Shown: positions 1 to 10,317 of the stretch, piece by piece | Position numbering within the stretch: the first letter of the stretch is position 1 | Layout of the letters: each line of letters begins with the position of its first letter | Made by a program: the position numbers and the translations under genes | The notes under the pieces: model-generated | The model's database searches: none | Told to the model about the DNA's origin: nothing | Seen by the model: only the letters and a program-made list of their open reading frames with translations | Source of the DNA: Branchiostoma floridae | Lineage: Eukaryota > Chordata > Leptocardii > Amphioxiformes > Branchiostomatidae | DNA: 64,000 bases | Direction: 5' to 3' | NCBI RefSeq assembly: GCF_000003815.2 | Contig: NC_049992.1 | Coordinates: 14,514,798 to 14,578,797 of the forward strand

Positions 1-390
1 TTCTACAACTACAGCCCTGGGTACCTCACAAGTGTCACTTCTACAAGTACAATTATTAGGCTACAATACAACATATTTGCTCATTTTGGTACTTAATCGT
101 CATGTTGACCATCCCTGCAGAAGAAAAAAATTCTTTTCTTTTTTTCTGAAATCAGGCAAAAATTAATGCGAGCGCTGATGTCATCCATAAAATTTACTTG
201 CTGTAGCCTTACGCTAAAAAAAAGTCTTGAGCTCACTAGTACCCCCTCGCATCTATAAATGATTGAATGACTTGTAAAATGTCCAGTTGACAGTTGCAAA
301 GTATTTGCTGTCAGCAGAAGAAAAAAAGGTGAAATCTTTCTTACAGTAAGATACATCTCTGTTGATCTAAGATTCTGTTTTTTTTTTCAG
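1..390. other. Intron upstream of the zinc-finger exon
   Basis: No coding exon recognised. The stretch holds AT-rich DNA, including a partial copy of the poly-T-cored short repeat also seen near 1.95, 2.7 and 14.5 kb (the gcgctgatgtcatccat part). It ends in the polypyrimidine tract of the exon at 391. Confidence 0.5.
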
Positions 391-803
391 ATTCTTGTTT
401 ACCCAGCAACATGTGGAACTACCTCAGTAACGTAGAGGAATCATCATCTGGTACCCCGCGCAAGAAGCGAAACCGTAAGAGGGATCGCTACTCGTGCCCC
501 GAGGACGGATGTGACCGGACGTTCCGCGACAAATACGAGATGACCAACCACTTGCGAACTCATACGGGGGAAAAACCGTTCAAGTGTGATTGGCCCGGAT
601 GTGACAAGTATTTCACCCATGTTAGCTCTAAAACTCAGCACTACAAGTCAGTTCACATGAAGTATGTACCCCACAAGTGTTCCAAATGTGGAAAGGGGTT
701 CACCAAGCCCTCACAGATGAAGAGACATGAAGAAAAGTGTAGTTTGAAGATATACCAACCAGAAATGTGGAATGAAAGGAAAAGACATTTAGAAAAGGAC
801 TGA
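391..803 (+). CDS. C2H2 zinc-finger protein, last exon
   Basis: Terminal coding exon of a zinc-finger protein. A polypyrimidine tract ending in cag at 388-390 is a good 3' splice site. The frame is open from 391, so the ATG at 411 may be internal rather than the start. After a basic KKRNRKRDR stretch come three fingers: C-x4-C...H-x3-H (CPEDGC...HLRTH), a TGEKP linker, C-x4-C...H-x4-H (CDWPGC...HYKSVH), and a last finger with C-x2-C...H-x4-C (CSKCGK...HEEKC). The x4 spacing resembles TFIIIA, ZIC and GLI-type fingers, and nuclear DNA or RNA binding is expected. The stop is TGA at 801-803. Upstream exons lie outside the window or were not recognised, so the protein cannot be named. Confidence 0.8.
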
Positions 804-1386
804 ACATAAGCTTGCATTTTTCAAAGGGTCATGTTTGTGTTGGAGCATTATTTTTGTTGTTAAATTATTATTAATGAAGTTTGCCAGTATACCCTAGCCT
901 TAAGCCTTGGAGATACAGAGAGTCAAATGAAAGTTTCTTTTTCCTTTGTTTGATGTCATTCTTCCAACAGTATTTATTACATCAAGACAGTCAATGGCAG
1001 ACAGGTAGGCTAAGCTGAATGTCATGATGAGAGATGTACTGCATGATGTGTAACATTAAAGTTAATATTATTTGTGTATGATAATCAATCACAGCTATAT
1101 GTTAAACTTCAAGACAATCGGATCTTGTGCACATGATGCTAAGAAACAGACTTTGGATTCATATGATTTATTACTCGTTGCAATCGTATAGTTAAGTATA
1201 GTTAAGTCCAGAGGCATAGAATGGCAAGGTACTATCTTTAATCACCGATTCTTCATTCGGCATTATTACCTTGAGATTAAAAAAAGTTTGTTTTGTGACT
1301 GATAATTTGTTACAATATTTGGAAAATTGCACTAAGTCTTGTACATTTTATAATAAGTTATTTAAAAATTTCTCTTTAATCAAGCA

Positions 1387-1445
1387 ACATATGGATCATA
1401 GTAAGTTATTTATTAATAATAAATAACTTACTATGATCCATATGT
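1387..1445. repeat. 59-bp perfect palindrome
   Basis: Arms of 26 bp (1387-1412 and 1420-1445) are perfectly complementary around a 7-nt loop, ttaataa. It lies about 580 bp past the stop of the zinc-finger gene. It could be an inverted-repeat element, or a transcribed hairpin if the 3'UTR reaches this far. Confidence 0.9.
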
Positions 1446-2169
1446 AATATTCGTTTCAAGCTGACACTTAACTAATATCAGCCCAGTTACATGTCCACGC
1501 CTACTTAAGTATTGATTGTAGATCAAAGGATGAAATTTAAGATTAGAAAAAAAAGTTGACCGGAAGAACGTGAAATTGTTTTCTTCAGTTCGTAGAGCCG
1601 GAGGCTTTTTCGTTACTGTAACAATACATTTTGTACGTGACTACAGTACTGTATGCATTTAGGTATGCTGGATAGCGCCACCATGAACTCAAAACCACTG
1701 CCAACGCATGCATTTTCCCCACAGCAAAATTAGATCCTTAAGAACTTAAATGTATCTAGAGTACAAGCAGCATGACATATAGATCTGCATGGCAGATAAT
1801 ATTAACGAGCCAGGAAAAATCTGTCATGTTCGTCATACCAGTATATGCACCTAGATGTGTAATGAAAATTGACCCATAAGATAGCAATTTTCACACTTCA
1901 TAAGAGACTGCTGCTTCATAATATGTCAACTTAGTAAGGCCATGCTGATTTGATTATATGGATGACATCCGCGCTCGCACCAATTTTCGGCCGTTTCAAA
2001 AAAAAAAAAAAGTTTTCCACCACACAATAAATTGTGCAAAGCAGCTGTAAAATGAGAACAAAATTTCCGTAGATTGAAAAAAAAGTATCAGAAAACAGAC
2101 AACTAATCATAGTCTAAATCCAAAGTCAAAGAATAAGATGTAAAAGGACAGAAAGAAAAAAATCTACTG

Positions 2170-2262
2170 TTGGTAGGGGGAGGTACCAGTACAGAAAATT
2201 CAGGTCCCGTTCAGGTCCAGAGGATCATTTTCAGGTCCGAATCTGAACCTGAACCTGATTGT
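2170..2262 (+). repeat. CAGGTCC-rich dispersed repeat, copy 1
   Basis: Contains repeated caggtcc and gaacctg words and the phrase cagaggat. A related copy in the same orientation lies at 44265-44365. No coding capacity seen. Confidence 0.55.
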
Positions 2263-2689
2263 CTGCGGAAACATGAGAACTGGCAATACTCAAAACAATG
2301 GTAATTGGTCAGTTTTGCTACAAAGGAATCTGTTTGGTGGATTATTGGACTCCCACTGGCATTTAAAATCCCATCTCCAAGTAATAAAGGCTAACTGTCT
2401 CTGTACCTTTGACTGTAGAAACTTGGTACAATTACTATAAACTCTACTTGACTTCGCTCTTGTTGTCTTCTTGGCCCCCGGTAATAAGACCCCAAATGCC
2501 TGCCGACATATAGTGTATCCATTTTGTAATTGGCAAACCCTGTTCCTCTGATTTTTTCCAGGTCTGTGTTTTTTTCGGATTGGCCCAAGAAGAAAAAAAA
2601 TGTCTTGCACCCGTATAATGTACTGGTCCCTACACCTAATAATAACTGTTGGTATACTATACTATGTGTGTTTAGTCCTATGTTCAACC

Positions 2690-2825
2690 TTCCTGGCCAC
2701 TTTGATTTCATACTGGAGGCAACTTTTTTTTTTTTGCCAAACTTTTTTTTTATTCGCTCGCTCGCATCAGTTTTGGAGTTCCCAGAGGATGTCATCCATA
2801 TAATCACATCAACATGGCCTAAACA
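2690..2825 (+). repeat. Poly-T-cored short dispersed repeat
   Basis: Shares ttcaaccttcctggcca, poly-T, attcgc and atcaacatggcct with 14470-14570. An inverted partial copy is at about 1930-2010 (aaggccatgctgatttgat through poly-A), and a fragment lies near 140-200. Non-coding. Confidence 0.55.
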
Positions 2826-3402
2826 ACAAAAGGCAAGATTTCTGATGACAACCTTTTTGTATAAGACAATATGATGCAATACTGCTGAATACCTGCAACC
2901 ACTGGAAAATATCTGACAGTATAGGGCTACATTATATTTGTGATAATTTTGGTACCTTGTGAATTTTGGAGATAGATTGATTATTGATTTTACTGTAGAC
3001 CAATTTTGTCTACTAGTTAAGGTAAGTTTATCCACAGATCATATGCTCCATGGATTATGTCTTGATTCCTCAATAAATTATCAACATTAAGTCTTGAAAT
3101 GAGTGAAAATCACTGCTTCTAAAGTCATTATTGTTAACTGTTTCATCATTATTAGGCTTTGTGACAGAGTGTATAAAACAATATAAAACGATGCCAGGCA
3201 ATTCTTCTATTTACAAACCATTTTATTCACCATTTTGATCTTTTACAGTTTTTTACAGAATATGTCACTAATTAATAATATAGAATTAATTAATAATTGG
3301 CCAGCTAGTATTCTTCTGTCATATGAATCCTCTCACCTAGAGTATGCATCCATGGGACCTTTGTTGATGTAAACTACTCGGATAGAGCCTTTGAATCATT
3401 AT

Positions 3403-3580
3403 TTACTGTAAATCTTAAAACTTTCCGCAGCGGTTTTATGTTCACATTTTTCATGTTTTGACCTTACAACCACCAGTGTTTCCATTACTGAACAGTATGT
3501 AATTATAGCACCACTGCAAACACACTATATTCTCCTTACTGCAAATTTAAACCACTGCGGACTTAAAGGTATTTACAGTA
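3403..3580. mobile_element. MITE-like element, ACTGTAAAT termini
   Basis: Starts with tttactgtaaat and ends with atttacagta, so the termini are inverted repeats. The interior has 'accaccgcgaac'-like words (gcagcggtt, actgcggactta). Better copies are at 24376-24581 and 15082-15236. Non-autonomous, no ORF. Confidence 0.6.
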
Positions 3581-3727
3581 CTTTGTTTCAAATCTTTCTT
3601 TGTTCTCTATCTGAACACAAACTTCTCTTTAAAAGGAATTTACTGCCCACAGGCTATCAATGTAAAACTGGTGACAGTGTGCTCTGTTGCTTATGGGTCC
3701 ATAAAACTCTTGTGTTACTAACAGTAC

Positions 3728-4063
3728 AGGGCTCGAAGTACTTTTTTCTGCATACCTGCACTGATGCAGATAACATTGAAAATTACCTGCACCAGACAAA
3801 TTTGACCTGCAGCACTCTGAACTTAAGAATTATGAATCATACTAAAATTGTTCAGGAACCATGCATTGCTATTTTTTCTTTCATACTTTATCAATGCAGC
3901 TAAGAACATTATTTAGCCATACACACCTACATCATATTATATTTATGTATGAAACCCAGTACATGGACCAGTGCAGGTTAGGTGCAGGTATATACTAGAA
4001 ATACCTGCACAGCTCCAATTTTACCTGCACTAACCTGCACATGCAGGTGGTATTTCGAGCCCT
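3728..4063. mobile_element. MITE-like element, AGGGCTCGAA termini, copy 1
   Basis: Begins agggctcgaa (3728-3737) and ends ttcgagccct (4054-4063), a perfect 10-bp terminal inverted repeat. The interior is rich in gtgcaggt/acctgcac words that pair across the element. Orientation is opposite to copies at 4318 and 41018, judged by the position of the cacctgcatatgcaggt segment. About 336 bp, non-coding. Confidence 0.75.
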
Positions 4064-4066
4064 GCA

Positions 4067-6389
4067 GTAGTAGTAGCAAGGAGTGCAGTTACACTGGATC
4101 AAATGTTTCCTCTTCATCTAATGCTATGGACTCCTTCCTGTACGACAAACGATTATCCGCAACAGGATTTCTGAAAGAGATAAAAGCAAATGTTGTTAAC
4201 AAATGCTATCACATGTATCAGTAAGAAATGCTTAAAATGAAATGTTATATTCATCTAACAGTATGTCGAAATAAAAGCTGTTCTGTATCTGGTACATCAA
4301 ATCTGATGACTGTATTCAGGGCTCAAAATACCACCTGCATATGCAAGTTAGTGCAAGTAAAATTGGAGCTGTGCAGGTATTTCTGGTGTCTACCTGCACC
4401 TAACCTGCACTGGGTTTTATACATATATTAAATGTCATAAATTATGATGTAGGTGTATTAGGATTGTTCTTAGCCGCATTGGCTGTTACCACCTATAAAG
4501 TATAAAAGAAGAAAATAGCAATGGTTCCATAACAGTTTTATTGTGATCCATACTTCCTAGATTCAGAGTGGTGCAGGTAAAATTTGTCTGGACTCTGGTG
4601 CAGGTGATTTTACTTTCACCAGTGCAGGTATGCACAGAAAAGTATTTCGAGCCCTGGTATTTCGAGCCCTGGTATTGTAGCCGGCTTAAGATTTTTTCCC
4701 TAAAAGTATGAGCTTTGGTGGTTTTCAGATGACTTCCCTCAGCATACATGTACAATGTATGTACCTCTTGACAACCAACATTGTTAAAACAGCTGTTGAC
4801 TGGCATACTTGAATATCCCTTCAGAGTTATGTATTCTTGCTTCATATCTCTACAGATTCCAGGCTGAAGAAGGCACCACGAGTGGACATAGCTGGAAGGC
4901 GACTGTTGAGTAAGCAGGAGCTGTTGAAGTATGTCCCGACTAGTCCCACAGCGAAAAGTATCGTGGAGGTTTGGAACCGACTTCACAGGAAAGTACGAGA
5001 GCGAGTAGAGCAGGAAGAGGTATGTGTACTAATATGTTTGCATCACTACAGTTTACAAAGTACAATTGCCTTAAGTTTGTAGTGATGGTAGCATGAGTGA
5101 GAAGAAGGCTGTCAGACAAAGCAGTGTTTAGTTCTAGTTACTGTATGGCCTGGCTGTTCTAAATGAAGATTGCTTTTTAAATGTTGAGGCAAAATGTTAA
5201 CAATGTATCCCTGACATAAGCTCTGCGATTGGTTACTGAATTGTCCACAGTTGTACATATATTTTACCTCCTGTTCCTCTTCTTGGTCCAACCCCCAGTA
5301 GTGTTCATTCCAGTAGCGTCCGTACCCCCCGGTAGTGTCCATACGCCCAATTTAGTGTCTGAACCTCCAGTAGTGTCCCTACTCCCAGTATTGTCTGTAC
5401 CTCCAGAAATGTCCATACCCACAGTAGTGTCCATACCTCCAGAAGTGTCCATCCAGTAGTATCCATACCCCCAGTTGTGTCCATACCCCATTCAGTGTCT
5501 GTACCCCCAGTAGTGTCCGTACCCCCAGTTGTGCCTGACCCCATTTTGTGTCTGTACCCCAGTAGTGTCCATACCCCCAGTAGTGTCTGTACCCCAGTAG
5601 TGTCCATACCCCCAGTAGTGTCTGTACCCCAGTAGTGTCCATACCCCCAGTAGTGTCTGTACCCCAGTAGTGTCCATACCCCCAGTAGTGTCTGTACCCC
5701 AGTAGTGTCCATACCCACAGTAGTGTCCATACTCCCAGTAGTGTCCATACCCCATTCACTGTCTGTACCCCCATTGGTGTCCGTACCCCCAGTTACTATC
5801 CTAATATACCCACTAGTGTTCGTAATCCTAGTAGTGTCTTAACTCCTTATTGTCCTTACACCTACTAGTGTCTGTATTCCTAGTAGTGTCTGTACCTCCA
5901 GTAGTGCTAAAACCCCATTCCCCCAGCATGCATATACAGTGTCCATACCCCAGAAGTGTCCCACAACCGGTCCCGTAATGTCCATTTCCCCAGCATGCAT
6001 TATAATACAGTGTCCATACCCCAGTAGCGTTCTGTAACCGGTCCCATAATATCGATAACCCCAGTATTGTTTGTTTACTGTTTTGTCTGCAGTGGGAGGG
6101 GAATGGCAGCTTTAAGCCGTCACCAGGCACCAATGACTACGAGGCTAGCAACAACGAAAGGAAAAGACGTCTGATCGCAGACGACGACTGCTGGAAGGAC
6201 ATGTGCGGTTTATTCTTCATTCCCGAGGCAAACGCCTTTGTACAGTTGAACAGTAATACGGTGTATATGCACATCCGCAAGGTTGTTAACAATGCCAAGG
6301 AAATGCAGAGAAGGAAAGGTTTAAAGCGGCGTGGAGAGGGACTCAGTCAAGTACCAATGGTGATGCCATTGAGCTGGGACTATCCATGA
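4067..6389 (+). CDS. Unrecognised basic protein, 3' part
   Basis: The 3' end of a gene I do not recognise. The two firm exons are about 4857/4864-5019 (ending QEE before gtatgt) and 6094-6389, which begins WEGNGSFK after tctgcag and ends MPLSWDYP then TGA. The join is in phase 0. The first encodes a basic, helical-looking stretch (GRRLLSKQELLKYVP, NRLHRKVRERVE); the second encodes ERKRRLIADDD, DMCGLFFIPEANAF and KEMQRRKGLKRRGEG. A further candidate exon, 4067-4219, is serine-rich with a good donor (tcagtaaga); it joins in frame only if the acceptor at 4863 is used, and its own acceptor lies at the edge of a MITE, so it is doubtful. Upstream exons were not found. aataaa occurs at 6587. Nuclear localisation is plausible from the basic content only. 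Confidence 0.6.
4318..4670. mobile_element. MITE-like element, AGGGCTCGAA family, copy 2
   Basis: Starts agggctcaaa (4318) and ends with two successive ttcgagccct termini (4646-4655 and 4661-4670), so the end looks duplicated. The interior has ccacctgcatatgcaagt and gtgcaggta words like copy 3. It lies 255 bp after copy 1 in the opposite orientation. Confidence 0.7.
5290..6075. repeat. Minisatellite in last intron
   Basis: About 780 bp of tandem units based on the 18-bp word ccccagtagtgtccatac, with tctgtac and ccatac variants alternating to give a 35-36 bp higher-order unit, most regular at 5560-5720. It fills most of the intron between the exons ending 5019 and starting 6094. The long frames through it (such as YGHYWGTDTTGG on the minus strand) come from the repeat and are not genes. 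Confidence 0.9.
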
Positions 6390-6666
6390 CATAGTGTGCT
6401 AGGGCAGTGTATACTAGCATACATTGTATACTCATGTCTTACCTTCGTACACCTTTGTTGCTTATTGGCCACAAGGATATGAATCTGAACCATGGCGTGA
6501 CATATAAGAGTGAAGGAACCTACAAGTACATGTACATGTATATGGATGCAACTGCCTATTTAAGTTAGCACTGTACAAAACTTAAAAATAAACAAATTTA
6601 CAACTTTGGATTTCCTAGGCAACACTGAGACTGTAAACAGTATAATTTTCTATGCTGTGTAAAGCT

Positions 6667-6848
6667 TAGGTCCCAATTCCGAAAAAGGGGCCTGGCCGGG
6701 ACGTTTGCGGAAATGAAAAATGAAAGTGTTTACCAAAAAAATATACGCAAATCATACCATATTTTTGCGTTCTGTGTGCTTTATTGCTTATCATTTTTTT
6801 GTTTCTGAATGCTACCCGTCCGGGCACTGGGTTGGAAATTGGGACCTA
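6667..6848. mobile_element. Short inverted-repeat element with TA flanks
   Basis: Left end taggtcccaattcc and right end ggaaattgggaccta are inverted repeats. The ends proper, ggtccc...gggacc, are flanked by TA on each side, as for Tc1/mariner-type target duplication. The 180-bp body is non-coding. It lies between the convergent gene ends at 6389 (plus) and 6945 (minus). Confidence 0.7.
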
Positions 6849-6944
6849 GGCCTAAATTAAAGTTTTTTCATTGCATATGTCTTGAATGTACCTGGTAGGC
6901 TCCAATGCAGTTTAAACAAGAGCAGAATGTACATTTGTACTAAC

Positions 6945-7905
6945 CTGCAGTTCCGCCATGCACAGTACATCACAGCAAGGATGGAGACCACTATAAACAT
7001 GACGCTCAGGGTGATGGCCAGGATGTACTGCCATTTCAGACCCGTGTTTCTCGGTTTACCTGTGGGTTCATCCTTCTCTTTCCTCCATGTACCTCTATTG
7101 GAACAATTAAAACAAACAATATGTCACTTCATGTTGGAACATTCTACTTGTGTCTCTTTCACTTGAGAGTTCATATGAATGTTACAAAACCTGTGTAAAA
7201 ACCTATAAAATGCCCCAGTGTTCTTTCCTTTTTGTGCAATTCGATTTTACTTAGAAACTGTTTGGCATTTATCACATGTACATAAAGGTATGGGTTAGAG
7301 TCATAATGTAGTATAAACCTTTAACAGATTTTGTCCATTTTTGTTAATGCTTGTCAGCTACAGAGCTATCAACTGTAACCAGATTAATGTATAATGTTGT
7401 TTGTAACTGGATAAATGTTGATTTTATGAGAGATTGATCAAAATCGTTGTTTTACAATAGAGTAGGAGACATGAAAGTAACAGATTTTTATGTTGTTTTA
7501 TTTGTGTCAAATTTGCAACTACTTCCAACATACATGTTTAAGAAGATGGTAGAAAGATTTCATGCAGATATGTTCTGACACATTTCAAAATACCCCTTTC
7601 TTTGGTTCGGTCTTTCTTCTTTACTTTAATTTTCTCATACAGGTGTTTATAAAAGGAAAGCTGCAGTATCTTCGCCCAGACAAAGGTGATAGAACTTACA
7701 TTTCCATACAATACCTCCACATAGGCCCATTGTCCAGACTCTGTGCACATTGTTCTGCACACACTGTAACGTTGAACTTTATCCCATGGTCACTGCTGTT
7801 GTCTGACGCACAGGAGGTGCATTTTACGGTGCAGTTCTGTGCCTGGACACAGACTGTTGACCACGTCAGGACGAAGAGACATGCAGCGATAATCTGTTGC
7901 GACAT
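6945..7905 (-). CDS. Small PMW-cysteine membrane protein A, partial
   Basis: First member of a tandem pair. Exon 1 is 7905-7700 and starts with a signal peptide (hydrophobic CLFVLTWSTVCVQA), then C-x3-C-x2-C, an NVTVC-x3-C segment and PMWRYC. Exon 2 is 7094-6945 and encodes a basic linker, one membrane span (YILAITLSVMFIVVSILAVM) and the cytosolic start CAWRNC. Both exons end in phase 2 at GT donors, as in the paralogue at 12268-10318. The last exon, expected to be short, was not found before the opposing gene at 6389. Three NxS/T sequons fit an extracellular N-terminal half. A type I receptor-like or adhesion role is only a guess; I do not recognise the family. Confidence 0.7.
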
Positions 7906-8627
7906 GTTGGTGGCGGCTACCTTGTGAAGTTGTGAGATGAAGTCTAAATGTACATGTATCTGTGTCTACCGATAGAGGTTGAGTACAGCGTTTGACAGCT
8001 TCAATCTTGTAGTGCACAGCGCATCTATGTCCTTTTTTTTATACCTGCACATAGACGTAGTTAATATTGATAAAGCCAGCTATTCAACACCTTTAAGCAT
8101 ACAATTGATACATATCATAGTCGACATCATTTATAACCAGGTCACGTCCATAGCTCAGTTTTGGTTGACAAAAGAAAAACAAGTTCAAGGTGTGGCAGAT
8201 ATAGTAATTCAATGTCAGACATCGATATTTTTCATGACAAATACGTTTCATGACCAATATGGATGTTATAGAATCTCAAGATAACATAAGACTCAACGAC
8301 CACCAGTTCTGGCCTATCAATATGTATACACCGCCATATATGTCTACCAATTGAACGAAATACCAAGTATTCAAACGAACGGCTACATACCTGGAACGAA
8401 TAACACGTTATAGAGTTGAACGACACCTGTGGTACTATTACTGGTACTATGGTGAGATGAGTCTTTTTATAGTTTGTTGTTTATGAGAAGTTGAATACGA
8501 TGACCACAGTACACAAAATAACAATCCAGGCAAACAAAGCAATACCCTGGTCTACCTGTCATTTGTCTACCTGCCTAAGGTTAATGACCTAACTGGGCGT
8601 GTTGGTATGCGATCATAGTTATCTAAA

Positions 8628-8860
8628 TACAGATCAGGGGCGTCTTCTCTGGATAGTTTTAAAGAACGCTTGCAGATAGATGTGCAAAAGTTATGTGTGA
8701 CGGGTTATTCGGCGCAAGGATGTTTAAAAAAGAGTGATTTTTAACCTCCTTGTTCGGTGTAATATGACCAGCTGCTGCCGCGCCGCGTGCCTGCAAAGCT
8801 GGCGGGTGTGTTTACGCCGAACAGCGGTTATACCGGTTTAATATATATAGATACAGATGC
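8628..8860 (+). mobile_element. LINE 3'-end fragment
   Basis: About 230 bp similar to 51750-51925. The shared start reads as a typical non-LTR reverse-transcriptase C-terminus (LDSFKERLQIDV here, LDNFKDCLQIDV at 51.8 kb), then a shared UTR with accagctgctgcc and ctgcaaagctgg, ending near atagatacagat. The 5' end is truncated. Confidence 0.6.
8715..8752. repeat. CAAGGAGGTTAAAAA hairpin, copy 1
   Basis: Left arm caaggatgtttaaaaa, right arm tttttaacctccttg. ttcgg occurs just outside each side (8708-8712 and 8753-8757). The related LINE tail at 51.8 kb lacks this block, so it looks like a small insertion. Related hairpins are at 17771-17803 and 17982-18016. Confidence 0.65.
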
Positions 8861-10119
8861 AGATCAAAAACCCCAGGCCATTTGCAAATACTTGTCTTGT
8901 TGATATCACGTGAACATATTTGCGGTAATTGTTACAGCCTTCAAGCACATCATTACTTGCGTATGGCCACTAGCTGAGCATCTGACTCTGTGTCATTAAC
9001 ATATTCTTAAGCTTGTCTTTGGTCAAGTACAAAACGTCATGATAGCCTACGGGCTGGAGCTGATATAGTTGATATATTTGCCTTGTGAATAGGTTAACAA
9101 CTCGACTAGTCAAAACTTTGGGGTCACGGCCTTAAAGTAATTGTTGCCTAAAATCACCTGTCTGGAGGCAAAAACAGACGCCATGTATACCATATATGGA
9201 TACCCTATCGACATTTTGTATATTGTACACACCTCTCGGAAATACTCATATAGGTACGTTTTGTATCACGGGTATACCATGTCTACAACGATAAAAGGCA
9301 ACTAAGGGATCTTGGAGTCATACGGAGGAAATTTTCTCACCTGAGGAAAACAGACGACACTTTGAGTGATCGCTTTTGGCCGATCGAATCCAGCGCCACT
9401 CTCGCCTTAATGAAAGCACAACCACTCCCTACCTGGCAAACTACTGCAATGTCGGAGCGTCACCCTTGACATGGGAGTGGCATCAAATATTAGACAAACT
9501 GCCATAAGGCCTCATCAGATTATAGATAAGAATTGCGAGTAGATGGAATAGCTCTCTTTTCTTCATTGAGATAATTTATGTAATAATACTAGTAGTTATT
9601 AGTCTCATTTAGTTTACCTGGCATTTTCCGTTGGTACAGAATGTACATTCAAGATGATCTATGATATGATGCAGAAGGCAATTTACTGACGCATATATGA
9701 GTTATCAACTTGAAGATGTAATGCAACAATTTGCAACCACATAATTGGCAGTTGCATCATACTGAAACATAGTTAATCTATTCGACAAACAGGTGTTGTA
9801 ATACACACAGAAAGTCAGTCAGGCACAGACCACTTCTCAACATTAAAGCAGCAAAGCCTTTTTACGTCTAAGGTCCTTCTTTATTCAGCTGCATGTCTTA
9901 TTTTGCATATACGAAACTCGCTTGATAAATATTACATTCCTTTGTTTGATAGTTTTCAAATCTTTGCTATCCTTCACTCTATAGTACTGGCCGTTTAATT
10001 ACCCTGATACCAAAATATTACAGATTACCTAGTATATTTATATAAAACTCAGAATATTAGTATGTACTCAGAATACTAGTATATATTCTTGTATATTAGC
10101 CACTTAGAGATTGCGATGA

Positions 10120-10262
10120 TTATGTCACTGACGAAGGATAGTGGATTCTATCCGAAACGTCTGACCGTTTCCAAAACCATATCCAGTTGCTTGCAATTGA
10201 GTAACTACTTTTTGGCGCATCTTATTAACTGGATGTCTAACCTACATCGACGTGCGATGATT
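10120..10262 (+). repeat. Dispersed repeat with hammerhead-like core
   Basis: Contains ctgacga (10128-10134), a 6-bp stem ggatag/ctatcc with a 6-nt loop, then gaaac (10154-10158), followed by gtctgaccgtttccaaa and ccagttgcttg. Copies of the later part are at 42718-42946 (inverted pair) and 50012-50088 (minus). The arrangement matches the CUGANGA-stem II-GAAA core of hammerhead ribozymes, known in Penelope-like elements and retrozymes, but with one extra A before stem II. Self-cleavage is not shown. Confidence 0.5.
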
Positions 10263-10317
10263 ATATATTTAGAGCAGAATTCGAAGCTCAGAGGGTTGTC
10301 CTGAAATTCTGACTTTC

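Larger units (their letters stand above)
804..4066. other. Intergenic/3'UTR region with several repeats
   Basis: No convincing exon. It contains the probable 3'UTR of the zinc-finger gene, a 59-bp palindrome (1387-1445), a poly-A/T-cored short repeat (about 1930-2010 inverted, 2690-2825 direct), a CAGGTCC-rich repeat (2170-2262), an ACTGTAAATG-type inverted-repeat element (3403-3580) and an AGGGCTCGAA-type inverted-repeat element (3728-4063). Confidence 0.5.
7906..10317. other. Region between the paralogous membrane-protein genes
   Basis: No exon recognised. It holds a LINE 3' tail (8628-8860) with an inserted hairpin (8715-8752) and, near the right end, a repeat with a hammerhead-like core (10120-10262). 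Promoter elements of gene A were not identified. Confidence 0.5.

Noticed and set aside
5264-5774. Long minus-strand open frames rich in YGHYWGTDTTGG
   Set aside because: They are translations of the 18-bp minisatellite in three frames, with no start context or conservation.
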